DNA from: Medicago truncatula
Lineage: Eukaryota; Streptophyta; Magnoliopsida; Fabales; Fabaceae
DNA: 64,000 bases
Assembly: GCF_003473485.1 (NCBI RefSeq)
Contig: NC_053042.1
Coordinates: 54,833,762 to 54,897,761 of the forward strand
Direction: 5' to 3'
Each line of letters begins with the position of its first letter. Within the stretch, counting starts at the first letter, position 1. The notes under the pieces were generated by a model. The model had not been told where the DNA came from, did not search any database, and saw only the letters and a program-made list of their open reading frames with translations. The position numbers and the translations under genes are program-made. This document shows positions 44,555 to 60,534 of this stretch, in pieces.

Positions 44555-44935
44555 TTTTTTGAACAAGTCAAAATGAGATATATTAACAAAAAGTTTTGGT
44601 CCCTAGCACAAGGAGTGTCATAGGAATCAAAATAAAGTTACAACAAAAGTTCTGAAAACACCATCAATAGAAAAAAGAGATACATCAGCCAATCCCAAAC
44701 AAACCAGGGGATGCTGCCACCACACATGATAACCAAAAGGGAAACAAACATTTTTTGTTTTCATCCAACGAAGAGATGTGATCTTGACTTTCTCAAGAAG
44801 TTGTGTTGTTGTTTTAGCTGTGTTTGTAAAGAGTCTTTGATTTCTTTCATTCCAAACGACCCAAATACCACAAAGCCAAATCAAATGAAGGAAAGACCTA
44901 CGGGGAGCATAACCACCTGAAGAGTGAACAAATTG
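44555..44935 (-). pseudogene. LINE 3' end with intact C-terminal ORF2 stretch
   Basis: T-run at 44549-44560 (poly-A of a minus-strand insertion), then the coding remnant 44884-44627 (minus): LCGIWVVWNERNQRLFTNTA, LLEKVKITSLRWMKTKNVCF, FGYHVWWQHPLVCLGL. This is the usual C-terminus of plant LINE-1 ORF2. It is 5'-truncated, as LINE insertions generally are. About 85 codons remain open, so it is younger than the copy at 4930-5290. Confidence 0.75.
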
Positions 44936-46278
44936 ATAATAAGAATATTAGTTATGGAGCCTAAATAAAACTAGTTAAAAGACTAAGCGTGTAATTTAAT
45001 CAAATAGTTAAAGATTGGTAACACTTGGGTGACACTGGGGTGTTAATATCGTGTGACATTGATCAACCATAAGTGTATAGAAAAATAAATAAAAATCCTT
45101 GTGAAAGAGAGAGAAAAATGTCACTTGTGTTACCCAAGTGTTAGCCGTTAAAGACACTAATATTTGAACACCCTTAATTTTTCAACACTTATTTAACATT
45201 TTATTTTATCTTTTTCCCTCTTTATATCATGTCATAAAATATATCATATCATTATATTATTATCTCTGAAAGTGTTGAATAATGGTGTTTGGGTTTTCAG
45301 AAATTATTTTACGGCAGTTAAGGGTTGGTTTTGGTCCAAGTAGAGAAAATATGTAGGTTGGTAGGTGGGCTAAAGTGTGTTTGTTTGGGTGCACGCATGT
45401 GCATGCGTGCATACATATGTTCATAAATCATATACATCACTCGTAAAAAATGCAATTGGACAATTTCAATTGGGCTAAGAGGCAGATAGATAAATTTTAC
45501 ATCCGACTCCACAAAGATGTTGGTCTATAAAATATAAATCAGTGTGGGGTAGAAATATTTAGGGTTTTTGTAAAAGTATGGTGAAGGTATCTTAAAATTC
45601 AAAATGTTGAGATTAAAGCCATTAATTTTTTTACAAGAATCGTAAACTTAAAGACATTTTTCAATATCTCTTTAACATTTTTGCTACCCTCTTGTTTTGT
45701 CGACAACCTTTTTTTTTCTTTCTTCCTTCAATCATTCTCCCATCTCTACACTCTTTCTATTTCCCTCTTCAACAACTCTTTCTTCGTGTTCCTTATGCTC
45801 AATCTATCATGTTATTCCTCTGCATACTCTCCAACTAAAATATCGAAGTTAATCAATGTCTTTAAATAACTACAATAGTTGAGTCTTCATTGGAAAAACA
45901 ACGAGATTTTTCAAATTCAAATGTTGGAGATTCGTTATGAATGGAGATGATAAGCTTTTGGAGGAAAATTGTTACCCAAAAATTTAGTCAAATTCTTATG
46001 AGCAGTATGTGGTGGCGGATCAATAACGGGAGTTGAAAGAGGTCTTTCACTTGTTTGAAGAATGAGTTGTAGAGACGATTGAAGAAACCGCATGTTTTCT
46101 ATTTTAGAGACAGCCATATTAAAACTCTTTTAAATTCATTATTTATAGCAAAATAAACTCATAGTCATGGATCACACAAGCACAAAATTTCACAAAAGGG
46201 ATTTTGTCTTCTACTTGTAAGACATTCATCATCTTTTTACACTCCTTTTTGTGTTTTTGTGCAAAATAAGTACACCAT
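44936..46278. other. Intergenic DNA with one inverted repeat
   Basis: At about 45010-45150 'taacacttgggtgacact' and the reverse complement 'ctaacacttgggtaacac' face each other across about 140 bp, likely a MITE. The short ORFs at 45318, 45681 and 45935 show no family. Confidence 0.4.
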
Positions 46279-46425
46279 TCGGTCATATTTATAAGCAAAA
46301 AACAACTTTTTAGGTATATTGTATAATTAATTAATCTGACCTATAATTATGACACGGTACATTAGTTATTTAATGAACTTAAAAAGTTATTTTTTACTTA
46401 TAAATGTGACTGGATAGAAGTCGTA
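46271..46425. repeat. Stowaway-like MITE (aged)
   Basis: The left 'cattcggtcatatttataag', with 'aaaaaacaactttttag', pairs with the reverse complement of the right end, 'tatccagtcacatttataag' and 'aaaaaataactttttaag'. Terminal dinucleotides are unclear. Confidence 0.5.
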
Positions 46426-46585
46426 TAATTTACAACATATAGCCAAAATATTTTAGAGAAGGATTATGTTGATTAACTCGTAAATGTATTTTCTATTGTT
46501 GGGATTAATGAGGCCTTAACTCGCTGAATTATGAAATATATGGGTTATATAGAAAACATTATTATACTAATAGTTGCAATCAATG

Positions 46586-47090
46586 TCAATATAACATCTT
46601 AACTAGATCACCGAAGGCATGGCTAGACTTCATTGGTTGACAAACAAGACTACAAATAGTTGAACTACCACTATGAATGTTAGCACTGTCGATTTCAATA
46701 ACAAGATTATATGCAGCCTCAATGTTTGAGCCACCACTGTGATTGTTAACAATATCAACTTCAATAACATTATTATACGTAGCACCAATTTTTGAACCAA
46801 CTCTATGACTACTAACACTAACGATTCCAATAACAAGATTATATATAGCCAAAAAGGATTCGTAACTTGAACTCACTTTCATTGCTGTCATTTTTGTTGC
46901 AAAAGTTGGCGCGAATGTTTGAACTACGACTATGATATGATTACTAGCATTATCAGCTTTAATAATAGGATTACATGTAGCTGAAAATGGTCAGTAATCT
47001 ACATCCACTTCATCACTGCCACCGGTACATGCATCCAAAAATATTTCTCAATCCTCACTTGAGTCATCATCTATGATATGGCCACTTTTA
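46586..47090 (-). pseudogene. Coding-like remnant with 22-residue tandem repeats
   Basis: Minus-strand frame 46891-46586 encodes three in-frame 22-residue units beginning near 'YNLVIGIVSV...', 'YNNVIEVDIV...' and 'YNLVIEIDSA...' (66-bp DNA units starting at 46662, 46728 and 46794 on the plus strand). A fourth related unit lies at about 46921-46985 in a shifted register, with acidic coding-like text further upstream (IDDDSSED, ACTGGSDEVDVDY; about 47000-47090) broken by stops. I do not recognise the family. Units have diverged at DNA level while the hydrophobic pattern is kept. Confidence 0.4.
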
Positions 47091-47216
47091 TTATATACTA
47101 AAGGAACAACCATATTTATAGAACTATATATATTTTAACAAATCGTCGCACTTGTTGTCGTAACATCAAGAAACACGTTGTGGTAGATGTTTCAACATAT
47201 ATGTATTAATATGAAG

Positions 47217-47392
47217 AGCAATGATATTTGAACAATCATTTGGTACAATCTATTTGACAATCTTTCTTTTCTCTTTGTTTATTGGTCAAAAACAATGGAG
47301 AGAGAAAAAAGAAGAGAGAGGGTAATAATATAATGTGAGTATGAGAGAAAGTTGTTTAAAAGTTGTCACGAAGTGGTTGTACAAATATCATT
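47217..47392. repeat. MITE family A, copy 3
   Basis: The left 'gcaatgatatttgaacaatc' and right reverse complement 'aaatgatatttgtacaacca' are terminal inverted repeats. The internal part is nearly identical to copy 2 (aaaacaatggagagagaaaa, agaagagagagggtaa). Confidence 0.7.
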
Positions 47393-47460
47393 TTTCTAAT
47401 ATGAAATATATAAAATTTATGGTGTTGATTTATTTATTTTATTTTAGAAAAGGAATGAAA

Positions 47461-47476
47461 ATATAAACTGAAAGAG

Positions 47477-47542
<66 letters not shown>
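47461..47542. repeat. (TA)n microsatellite
   Basis: About 80 bp of almost pure (AT)n, interrupted once by 'acat' near 47520. Likely length-variable. The isoleucine/tyrosine ORF on the minus strand across it is an artefact. Confidence 0.9.
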
Positions 47543-47552
<10 letters not shown>

Positions 47553-48300
47553 AAAATATGTTGAGATGCTTACAATGTGTTATTGATGCTTGAAATAAAA
47601 TCAAACCAAAAAAATAACCACATTGAATTTCTAGATCTTCTATTAACATTTGAAAAGTGAAGTGAAAAAAATATGTTGGAGTGAGAAGCGAGAAGAGAGA
47701 AAAAAATGTTGAGTCTGTTTATTGCGTTTGAGCATCAAAGTATGATCGTGTGGAAGGAGAATAAACACTACATGGATAAAAGCTTAAACTTTCAACACTT
47801 AAATATACATATTTAATAACTCTATTGTTGTTGATTTTTCTTGGGAAGTAAGAAACAAAAAGAAAGAAAATGAACAAGACACCTCCTTAATTGAAAATTT
47901 TCTAGATCATCAACTAGAATGTATCAAACGATAAACACCATTAAAATTTACACCGAAGGGTGTGCATTTATAGACCCTCAAATTTTAAAATTTACATAAA
48001 TAATACCCGTTTTATCAATTTTATTCATCATGTTTTATTTTTTAATTTGCACCTATTTCAAGCCGAACACAAACAGTCGATAATTTAGATATTTTATTAA
48101 AAATTCAATAATTTATTTTGTTTATCCTAAAAAAAGTCTATTTATTTAGTTTGTTTAAATACAAATATAAAAAAATATTGTTATAAAATTACTTGAATTT
48201 CGACATTTATTTTCTCTCATCTTTAATTTTTGTTTTGTTATAAAAAAAAAAAAAAATAGATATAATTTGGTCCATTAGATCTATTTACTTCATCACCCAG
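47543..48300. other. Intergenic DNA upstream of the V-ATPase gene, no gene seen
   Basis: AT-rich, with a poly-A tract at about 48241-48256. Probably includes the V-ATPase B promoter in its last few hundred bases. Confidence 0.4.
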
Positions 48301-49093
48301 TGAGTCTGAGCCACGTTCCGTTCCCATCACAAATCAATCTCCCTCTCTCTCTGATCACAAAAAATCGAAAACCACTGCACAGGTACGTCATTTTCTCTCT
48401 TCCGATCCAATTCTTCGATTCTCGATTTCACTTTTTCGCCTAATCTCAGTATGCAACTAATTTCTCTTTAAACCATACTTCCTTCATTTTTTTAATTAAG
48501 ATTATCTTTATTGCTTCTGATTCTTTATTTTGTGCTAATTCCATTTTTTCCGAGTTCAATTGGATCAAACCTATGGATTAAGTTAGATTAAGACTACTCA
48601 TGAACTCCGATCTCTGAATCAGTTATTTGATTTCATTGTATATTTTTTAGTTTCGATTCACTGTGGAGACTGTTAGATTTTATTTTTTACTCATTCATGT
48701 ATGATTTTGTGAAGAAGCGATAAAAAATTAGCATTTGCAATAGGTTCAAAATTTTACACTATGTTTTAACCAATCAGATCAATTTTTGTTTGATTGCGTT
48801 TCTTAAATTTTCAATCAAACACACACTTATTGATATTTGTTTTGAAAATTACTTTGATGACGTTTGAAGAACTGCTTTATGATTAAGAGTATATTCTTTT
48901 TTCATTGTACTTGATTTTAATGAGTTCTATTGAAATATGATTTATAATAGCAAATTGTGGAACCCACTTAGCGGGATAAGGCTTGGTTGTTGTTGTATTT
49001 TTTGTTGTTCCCGCTGTCTTAATTATTGATGGAATCTGTGCTGCCTTTAGTCGTGCTTCTCATTTGTATTTTTTGATTGTTTCAAGTTCTAAG
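48301..49093 (+). other. Likely 5' UTR exon and leader intron of VHA-B
   Basis: A CT-rich leader (ctccctctctctctgatcac) ends in a good donor ctgcacag|gtacgt at 48382/48383. A plausible acceptor, 'gattgtttcaag', lies a few bases before the start codon at 49094. Near 48974-49000 'gcgggataaggcttggttgt' followed by tgttgt repeats looks like a SINE 3' tail inside the intron. Confidence 0.45.
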
Positions 49094-54261
<5,168 letters not shown>

Positions 54262-55600
54262 TGATCAGACAAGTTTGCATACTGCCTTAGTCTCCTGCTC
54301 AATCAGCGCCTAATGTCATGGGCAATTGTTTTGTTTATTTGCTTTCTCGCCTAGTCCGCATTTGTTCTATCCGTCATAAATATAATAAAGGTTAAGTCTG
54401 TTTTGAGTGCCTCATTTTCGAGCCTGTTCAGTTAGTCCAAAAGAAGAACCCGTAGATGTTGTGATTCCTATACCATTTTTTACTTTTGGTTGGGCAAAAT
54501 ATTACTTGTGTTGCACACAGTTTGGGATGGTTGGAATTTGTGGACTACTTTCCCAGTGTATGTTTGCTTGTTTCATAATCTTATTCATCTTGTAATTTCA
54601 TTATTTAGGATATTTATTTGTAATAAGGATAGTTGTCACTTGGACACTTCCTTGATGTATTTATCTGTTCGTTCTATACTATTTATTAATAATTGAAACA
54701 AGCTTTATTAGTCTGGGGAATCTGGCAACATTAGCTTTGGTTTTATAGGACCAAGCTTAGTTTGGTATCCATAATTCTCTCTGCATGGTGGCTTTGGTAC
54801 TTGACTGCTTGATAAATGCAGTTATTTCACTTTGTGCAGGAAGCTTATCCTGAACTTGCATCCACAAAATTAGGAGTCATTCATGATGCTGTCTGGTTAT
54901 TTGAGACAATTCATCTCTCTACCTAGGCAGACTCAACTGCCCACAATTCCAAGAGCTTCTTTTCCCATCTGTGATTCTTGATAGACTCTGGAAATAAAAG
55001 TAATATAAGATTAACTCTCTAAACCTACTTTGAATACATATTTTGAAAAGGACATCCTATGAAAAAAAATAAATTCACAAGCCTGAACGTAATTCATGAG
55101 AACTATGGAAGAAAACACTCTAGCAGTCAAAGTCTCAACCAATTTCAAGTTAGGAATTTTTTTCTCACTTAATTCCATTAGTGCCCTACCGTCAGTCTTT
55201 GGCTGGTATCATTCATCTTCAGCTTATAAGACTCTATTGCAATTGGGACACTTAAACATGAATATAGTAAGTTTCAGCTTATCCTCTCTAATTCTCAAAG
55301 AAAATGTCAGATTCTATTTAGAAAATAAAACATAACTTGGAAGTTACGATTCATTAATTTGATTTATTTTTAAAAAGATTTCAGTTTTTGCAAACAAGAT
55401 TATTTTTTTTCCTTAAAAAAAAAAGATTATTATTTTTTTTTTATATTTTTTTATGTTAAGGGCACGAATTCAAACTTTAATTAATTAATATTAATAAAAA
55501 CACACTAATTCGTTCTTGTAAAAATATTTGATTTATTTTTTAAGGATAAAAGATGAACAGAAGATTTGATTTTTTTTTTTAATACTACCAAGCAAGATTT
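54262..55600 (+). other. 3' UTR of VHA-B, then intergenic DNA
   Basis: AATAAA at about 54384-54389 is a likely polyadenylation signal some 125 bp after the stop. Beyond about 54700 I see no gene; T-rich tracts occur at 55400-55450 and 55570-55610. Confidence 0.45.
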
Positions 55601-55609
55601 GAGTTTTTT

Positions 55610-56060
55610 TTACGGGTAAAAGATTTGATTAGTACTATTTAATTTCTCTATATAAGGAGGATCAATGTTGTTTTGTTTTACAGTATGATAAGTATCCTAG
55701 CTAATAATTAGTACCGCTTTGCTTTCATCAAAACTTTGTTCACTCTTTTTCTTAGTTTATGTCAGTTTAATTTATTTTTTTATGCACCAAAAAGATATTA
55801 GCGTTGATACTTTATCCATTCAATTTGTGTTGTTCTATTTTTGCCATTGTTCTAAATAGTAAATACTGCCTTGCACTTCAATTAACGTGTGGTATGGTTT
55901 CATTATCTCTTATACAAAATCTTGCCATATTTCTATGTTTTCTCTCCAAATGCTTGAAATTTAATTATTTGATAGTTGGTTATCAAACCTGAAATAAGAA
56001 TTTTTTTTTTTTTTTTTTTTTGTACAACCTGAAATAAGAATTCTAACACTCCAATTTTTT
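55610..56060 (+). repeat. Copy of the bromodomain pseudogene flanks, coding part absent
   Basis: 55620-55752 (ctctatataaggaggatcaa, tttgctttcatcaaaacttt) matches the 5' flank at about 60535-60640, and directly after it 55753-56060 (cttagtttatgtcagtttaa, atgcaccaaaaagatattag, tatggtttcattatctctta) matches the 3' flank at about 61430-61740. The 790 bp between these flanks at the other locus is missing here, joined at a short tctt/cctt-like match. Confidence 0.8.
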
Positions 56061-56507
56061 TCCTTGAATAACACTAGTACTCTAGTAGTAGTATTTGAAA
56101 ATTAGTAATTATTTTGAATTTTTCTATTGGTTAAGTTCTCACAACATGATAAATTATGCTCGAATCCAGTCTTAATGAAGGAAAACATTTTATTTAGAAG
56201 TATAAATAGAAGCTAGTATATTATAATAGAGAAAAGGGGAAATTATTAATAAAAATGCATGTAATATGGACCTATAAAAAATAGACTTTAACCACTTTTA
56301 ATAAAAAGTAAATTTACTATTAATAAAAAATGAAAAATAAATGCAATAATGCAATAATCTATTAAAGTATACTAAAAATAGTAAGATCCACTTTTAAATC
56401 GGATCATTATTAGATAAGGCTAATGTAAAATGTTATATACTAAATAGTAGTAGTCTCAACCATATTAGAACTTCCCAAAAAAGAACATCTTTAAACCCAT
56501 CTTTTAT
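56061..56507. other. Intergenic DNA, no gene seen
   Basis: AT-rich, between the flank copy and the 3' end of the EMG1-like gene. Its last part is presumably that gene's 3' UTR. Confidence 0.4.
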
Positions 56508-58325
56508 TTAAAAGATCTTCCAATTACTCTCTAATGCATCGCAGATCCGGTAGAGGCAAGTGTCAGCACTTGGTGGATAACCTGAAACTATAGCCAAACA
56601 AAACAAGGGAAATTTTTTGAATAATAAATTAATAATCATATCTTTGATTTACCGGTCCAAAAGTTTGTGATTGATTCCCCATAGTGTGTAATTAAAAACT
56701 TATACTTCCTTAGCCAAAAATAAAAAACTTTACTTCCAAATCCGTAAAGTTTAGCTAAACTGACAAATTTATTAGGTTTGAAATCATGACAGGAGTTCGA
56801 ATGCCGGTTATCACGGTTGTGTGTGAATTTTATGTGGCATATATGCAATGTGAACTACTCGTTATTTTGACATAGTTTGATATCTAATATATGTAATTTG
56901 ATATGTTAGCAAGAATGAAATCACAAGAACTTCATTCTCTCCAAATATACAATAAGCAATGTACCACATGTTAAATCATAAATTTGAAATAAATGAACTT
57001 TGTCCTCTCCCATATGCAAAAGACATGTCAATCATTAACAATACAGCAAAACTTGGATTTGAAATAAACACCAACCTGGTATGAAATCATCAATGTAATC
57101 GGCATCAATATTTCCATGAGGCATTGCACCAACCTGAAGAAGCAGACAACATTCAATCAAGAAATAACAAAAATGATCCCATCTGTAAAGTGTAATATTA
57201 TATAAAGACTTGCAAAAGCTTACCACAAATACAAGATTCTTATCACAGTTAGCAGCAACGAAGTCTCTTATTTTAACTGTCTTTGGCGAGTTAAATGAAA
57301 GACCTACAACAGCATAAGAGTTTGACGTCATCATAAGAATGAAGACATTGACATTGTACCATTGCCTACTCACCAATTTTAAGCGAGTTGGCGGGTAAGT
57401 GTTGAGTCACAGGATTTTGAATTAACTTTAAAAGCTTTCCCTCATTGTCCTTTGATTTGATACTGGATTTTTGCAGCAACTCCACTAAAATAATTATTAA
57501 GTATTTTGAAGTGGGGAAAAGCAAAGATGTCAATATGATGATCAAAGCCAAGAATGATAATACATTTCATGAGTTGATGAGAAACTTAGCTTACCCATCA
57601 TATTACAAAAATTTCCAAAAGTTTTTGGTATCCTGGTTTGTGGATCAACTTTAATAAGAATTCCTTCACCGGTTCTGATGAATATAGCGCTTACTCTACC
57701 AGCCAAGCAAAGTGCACTACTCAATATTGCAAGGAGAGCCTAAAATCCATATACATTCAGAGTTAGGTACATCAAGAAAATGAGATAATAATCTTTCAAA
57801 CTTTTCAGGGTTTTATAATAATACTTTTCTAAGAAAACTACAATGGAACATAAAACAAAATATAACTATTCAGAGGAAGTTAGGTTGTAATTAGACTCTT
57901 CAAGAACAAGTTTTCATCTCAACGTCGCGCCTTTGGGCAATCCAGCAATAAAAAATCCAAAACATCTCATTGTCAAAGTAATGAAAACAGTGGCTAACCT
58001 GATGAACAATATCTGGCCTATAATCATCAGGATTCATATTTTTCGTCCGCAGAAAATCACCATGCTCCCCTGAATTCAAAATCTGGTAATTCTGAAATAA
58101 AACATGCAACAGTTAGTCAGAACTACATAAAGGCTGAGTTAGAAACTTCGGATGAAGATTTGATACAGTTATCTCCAAAAAAATATACAAATTTCATTCT
58201 CTTCAATGAAAAAGAAAAGTACTAACCAACGAGGCTTTCTCAATAATGAAATACACTCCTGGAAATTCTGCCACAGACTTATCAACCTCTTCATTCCCTA
58301 CCGCTTGATCCTGTGTTGAAAGCAT
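56508..58325 (-). CDS. EMG1/NEP1-like rRNA pseudouridine N1-methyltransferase
   Basis: SPOUT-class methyltransferase family acting on a helix-31 pseudouridine of 18S rRNA during small-subunit assembly (established for yeast Nep1 and human EMG1). Exons by eye: 58325-58227, 58091-57999, 57739-57595, 57484-57374, 57303-57224, 57133-57076 and 56587-56508; 666 nt, 221 aa. Family text in order: VYFIIEKASL; NYQILNSGEHGDFLRTKNMN; DYRPDIVHQALLAIL; LAGRVSAIFIRTGEGILIKV; RIPKTFGNFC; LLKLIQNPVTQHLPANSLKI; FVVGAMPHGNIDADYIDDFI; VSGYPPSADTCLYRICDALE. Compared with the family it has a short N-terminus and lacks the usual 7-8 residues after EKASL (EVAKVGKT-like). Several usually constant positions differ. 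A non-coding first exon probably ends at about 58648 (gtgagtc|gtaagt). It looks like a diverged paralogue, expressed or recently so, because all junctions hold the frame. Confidence 0.85.
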
Positions 58326-59079
58326 ATTCTGTGGAACAGAAAAAACAATGAAATCAAACACCGGAACCAATTTGGAAAGGAACCAAACAGATTGCAAAAA
58401 ATGTCATGAATCAATGAAACAAATTCCAACTGCTGCTAGATGACTAAGCTCAGCATTTACTAGTATATTCTCATTCCTCGTATTCAAGAAAATCAATAAA
58501 AGAATACCTTACGAACTCAAAGAAATAATTTCAAGTAATTTTGATTAAATAAAAATAGAAAACGAAAAAAAGGAAAAACATATTGGTTTCAAGTAACAAG
58601 GAAGAAGATGAAACGGATTTGAGAGACGAGAAAGAGAGAGACTTACGACTCACGCAAGCAGGTTTCTTCTGGTTTCACAAAGAGTAAAATTTATCTTGTT
58701 TTATTGTATATAATCGATATTAGGGTTTAGACGGTTTATGTTAGCCACTAAAAGAGGTATTTATAGTCCTTTGCGGGCTTGTTTTTGTGTGACTTAAGCC
58801 CCAAACAAGTTGGGCCTTAAGTCATTTTACTGAGCTCCAGATGCTTCTAGAAGCTAGTCGAGCCGGCGCTCTAGAAGGGTGTGCCTAGGCCTTACGAGTC
58901 ATTCTGAAGGGCGCCCAAACCTTTCTAGAGGGTATTCGAGCCCTTAAGAATATATTGACGATCCACATGATTTGTTTGGAATGTAAAGAAATTGATAAGA
59001 TTTACTTCAAATATTAAAAAAAAGTATAACAAACGGTATGTATGTATGTATCTATCTATATATATATATATATATATGT
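58326..59079. other. EMG1-like leader, promoter and intergenic DNA
   Basis: The probable leader exon and intron lie at 58326-58700. 58845-58960 is a GC-rich island in AT-rich surroundings (gctagtcgagccggcgctct, ggtgtgcctaggccttacga, gggcgcccaaacctttctag) with no recognised identity, possibly a piece of an LTR. Confidence 0.4.
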
Positions 59080-59338
59080 GACAAATTCTATGGTACACCC
59101 AAAGATTTGAGTGTATTGGTACAACAAATCATTAAATTAATAGTTAAATGTTTTATTTTTTTAAAGAGAAAAATTATTTTCTATCACCTATAATATAATA
59201 ATTAAATCTTATTTAGCAAAAACGTCGACGAAATAAAAATTAATTTTTCTGAATTTTTATTACTTATAATAGAGAATTTTGATTATTTTTTACAATAAAA
59301 TGTAAAAAAAATTACTATGATTTTTATAAACAATGAAA

Positions 59339-59386
<48 letters not shown>

Positions 59387-59514
59387 GAAATGATATTTTC
59401 TAAAATATAAATATCAACAAATAACTTTTTATTTCATAAAAATGATAGTTAATTTATAAATTTTTGAAGTAAGAGTACCGGCACACCTTAAATTGTGGGT
59501 GTACCATAGAAGTT

Positions 59515-59515
<1 letters not shown>
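59080..59515. mobile_element. MITE family B, copy 2 (complete ends)
   Basis: The left 'aaattctatggtacacccaa' and right reverse complement 'aacttctatggtacacccac' are terminal inverted repeats. It contains a (TA)n tract at about 59341-59382 and shares its interior with 36138-36515. The target duplication is not obvious. Confidence 0.65.
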
Positions 59516-59556
<41 letters not shown>

Positions 59557-60530
59557 GGTGTATCAAGTGAGAGGTTTTTATTCCTTCAAAAAAAAAAGTG
59601 AGAGGTTTTTATTGTGAGAGATGAGAGGGTTAAATTATAACCTTTGGATCGATCTCAACGGATATATACTTCCTTTAAAAAAAGTGTGTGTATATATATA
59701 TATATATACTTATTTTTTCATTATCCCAATTATACTCCTAAACAATTTTTTCTATAACAAAAAGATTGTTGTTATGTCATTAAAAAATTAAGAATTTAGA
59801 TTATATATATTTTTTATATTATTGGTATCATTCAAATAAATAATCATGGTTAGTTTGAATTTATATTTTTAGTTTTAATCAAAATCAAAATTTCATAAAA
59901 AAAATATTCATAAACGTTAGCACAATAAAAATTGTCCGTCTTTTCGTTAATTAGATATAAATAAAAAAGTATAACTGGTCCTTTCAAAGAAAAAAAAGTA
60001 TAACTGGCCGTGGACAAATATAAACCCAATGTAAATCAGAAGTTCAGTTCTGCTTTCAAAGAGGCAATAACTTAATGCTTTTTATGATCCTGTCAAGTTA
60101 TTTTTCACTTTGCATTGTTCTTGTTAAAATCTGTGCCTTTCAATAGCTTGCATTTTTATTTAAGTTTTTTCCAACCATTTGATGGTCATTTGAGAGTTTT
60201 TTTTTTTGAAGGAGGTTATCTGAGAGTTATATACGATCAAAGCTAAAATTGAAATTCTTTTAAAAAAATCATTTTCTTTTAAAAATAGCCAGAATTAGAA
60301 ATAACCTATTTAAACCTTTTTTTTTTCCTTTAAAAAACAGACTTAAACCTTTTTTATGCTTAAGGATTGAACACGGCCCCACTTTAATTATCAAAATATA
60401 TATTTTTTCGTTTTGTTTAAATTTTAAGTTGTAGAGTATTTTGGTGTATATATATTTTTTAACCAAATCTTTGGGATTAAAAAGTTACTAGCTGTCCAAA
60501 TCTTTAAAGAATATGTGATTTTTTTTTTTT
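59516..60530. other. Intergenic DNA with (TA)n tracts, no gene seen
   Basis: (TA)n at 59519-59546 and 59690-59708. 'gtgagaggtttttattgtga'-type text repeats at 59569 and 59600, about 30 bp apart. Poly-T and poly-A tracts are frequent. No coding sequence. Confidence 0.45.
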
Positions 60531-60534
60531 ATAT

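Noticed and set aside
47434..47649. Ile/Tyr-repeat minus-strand ORF
   Set aside because: Produced by the (TA)n microsatellite.
54835..54990. Possible extra 3' exon of VHA-B after an acceptor-like tttgtgcag
   Set aside because: The reading frame of VHA-B already ends at 54261 with the family C-terminus; nothing supports splicing to this stretch.
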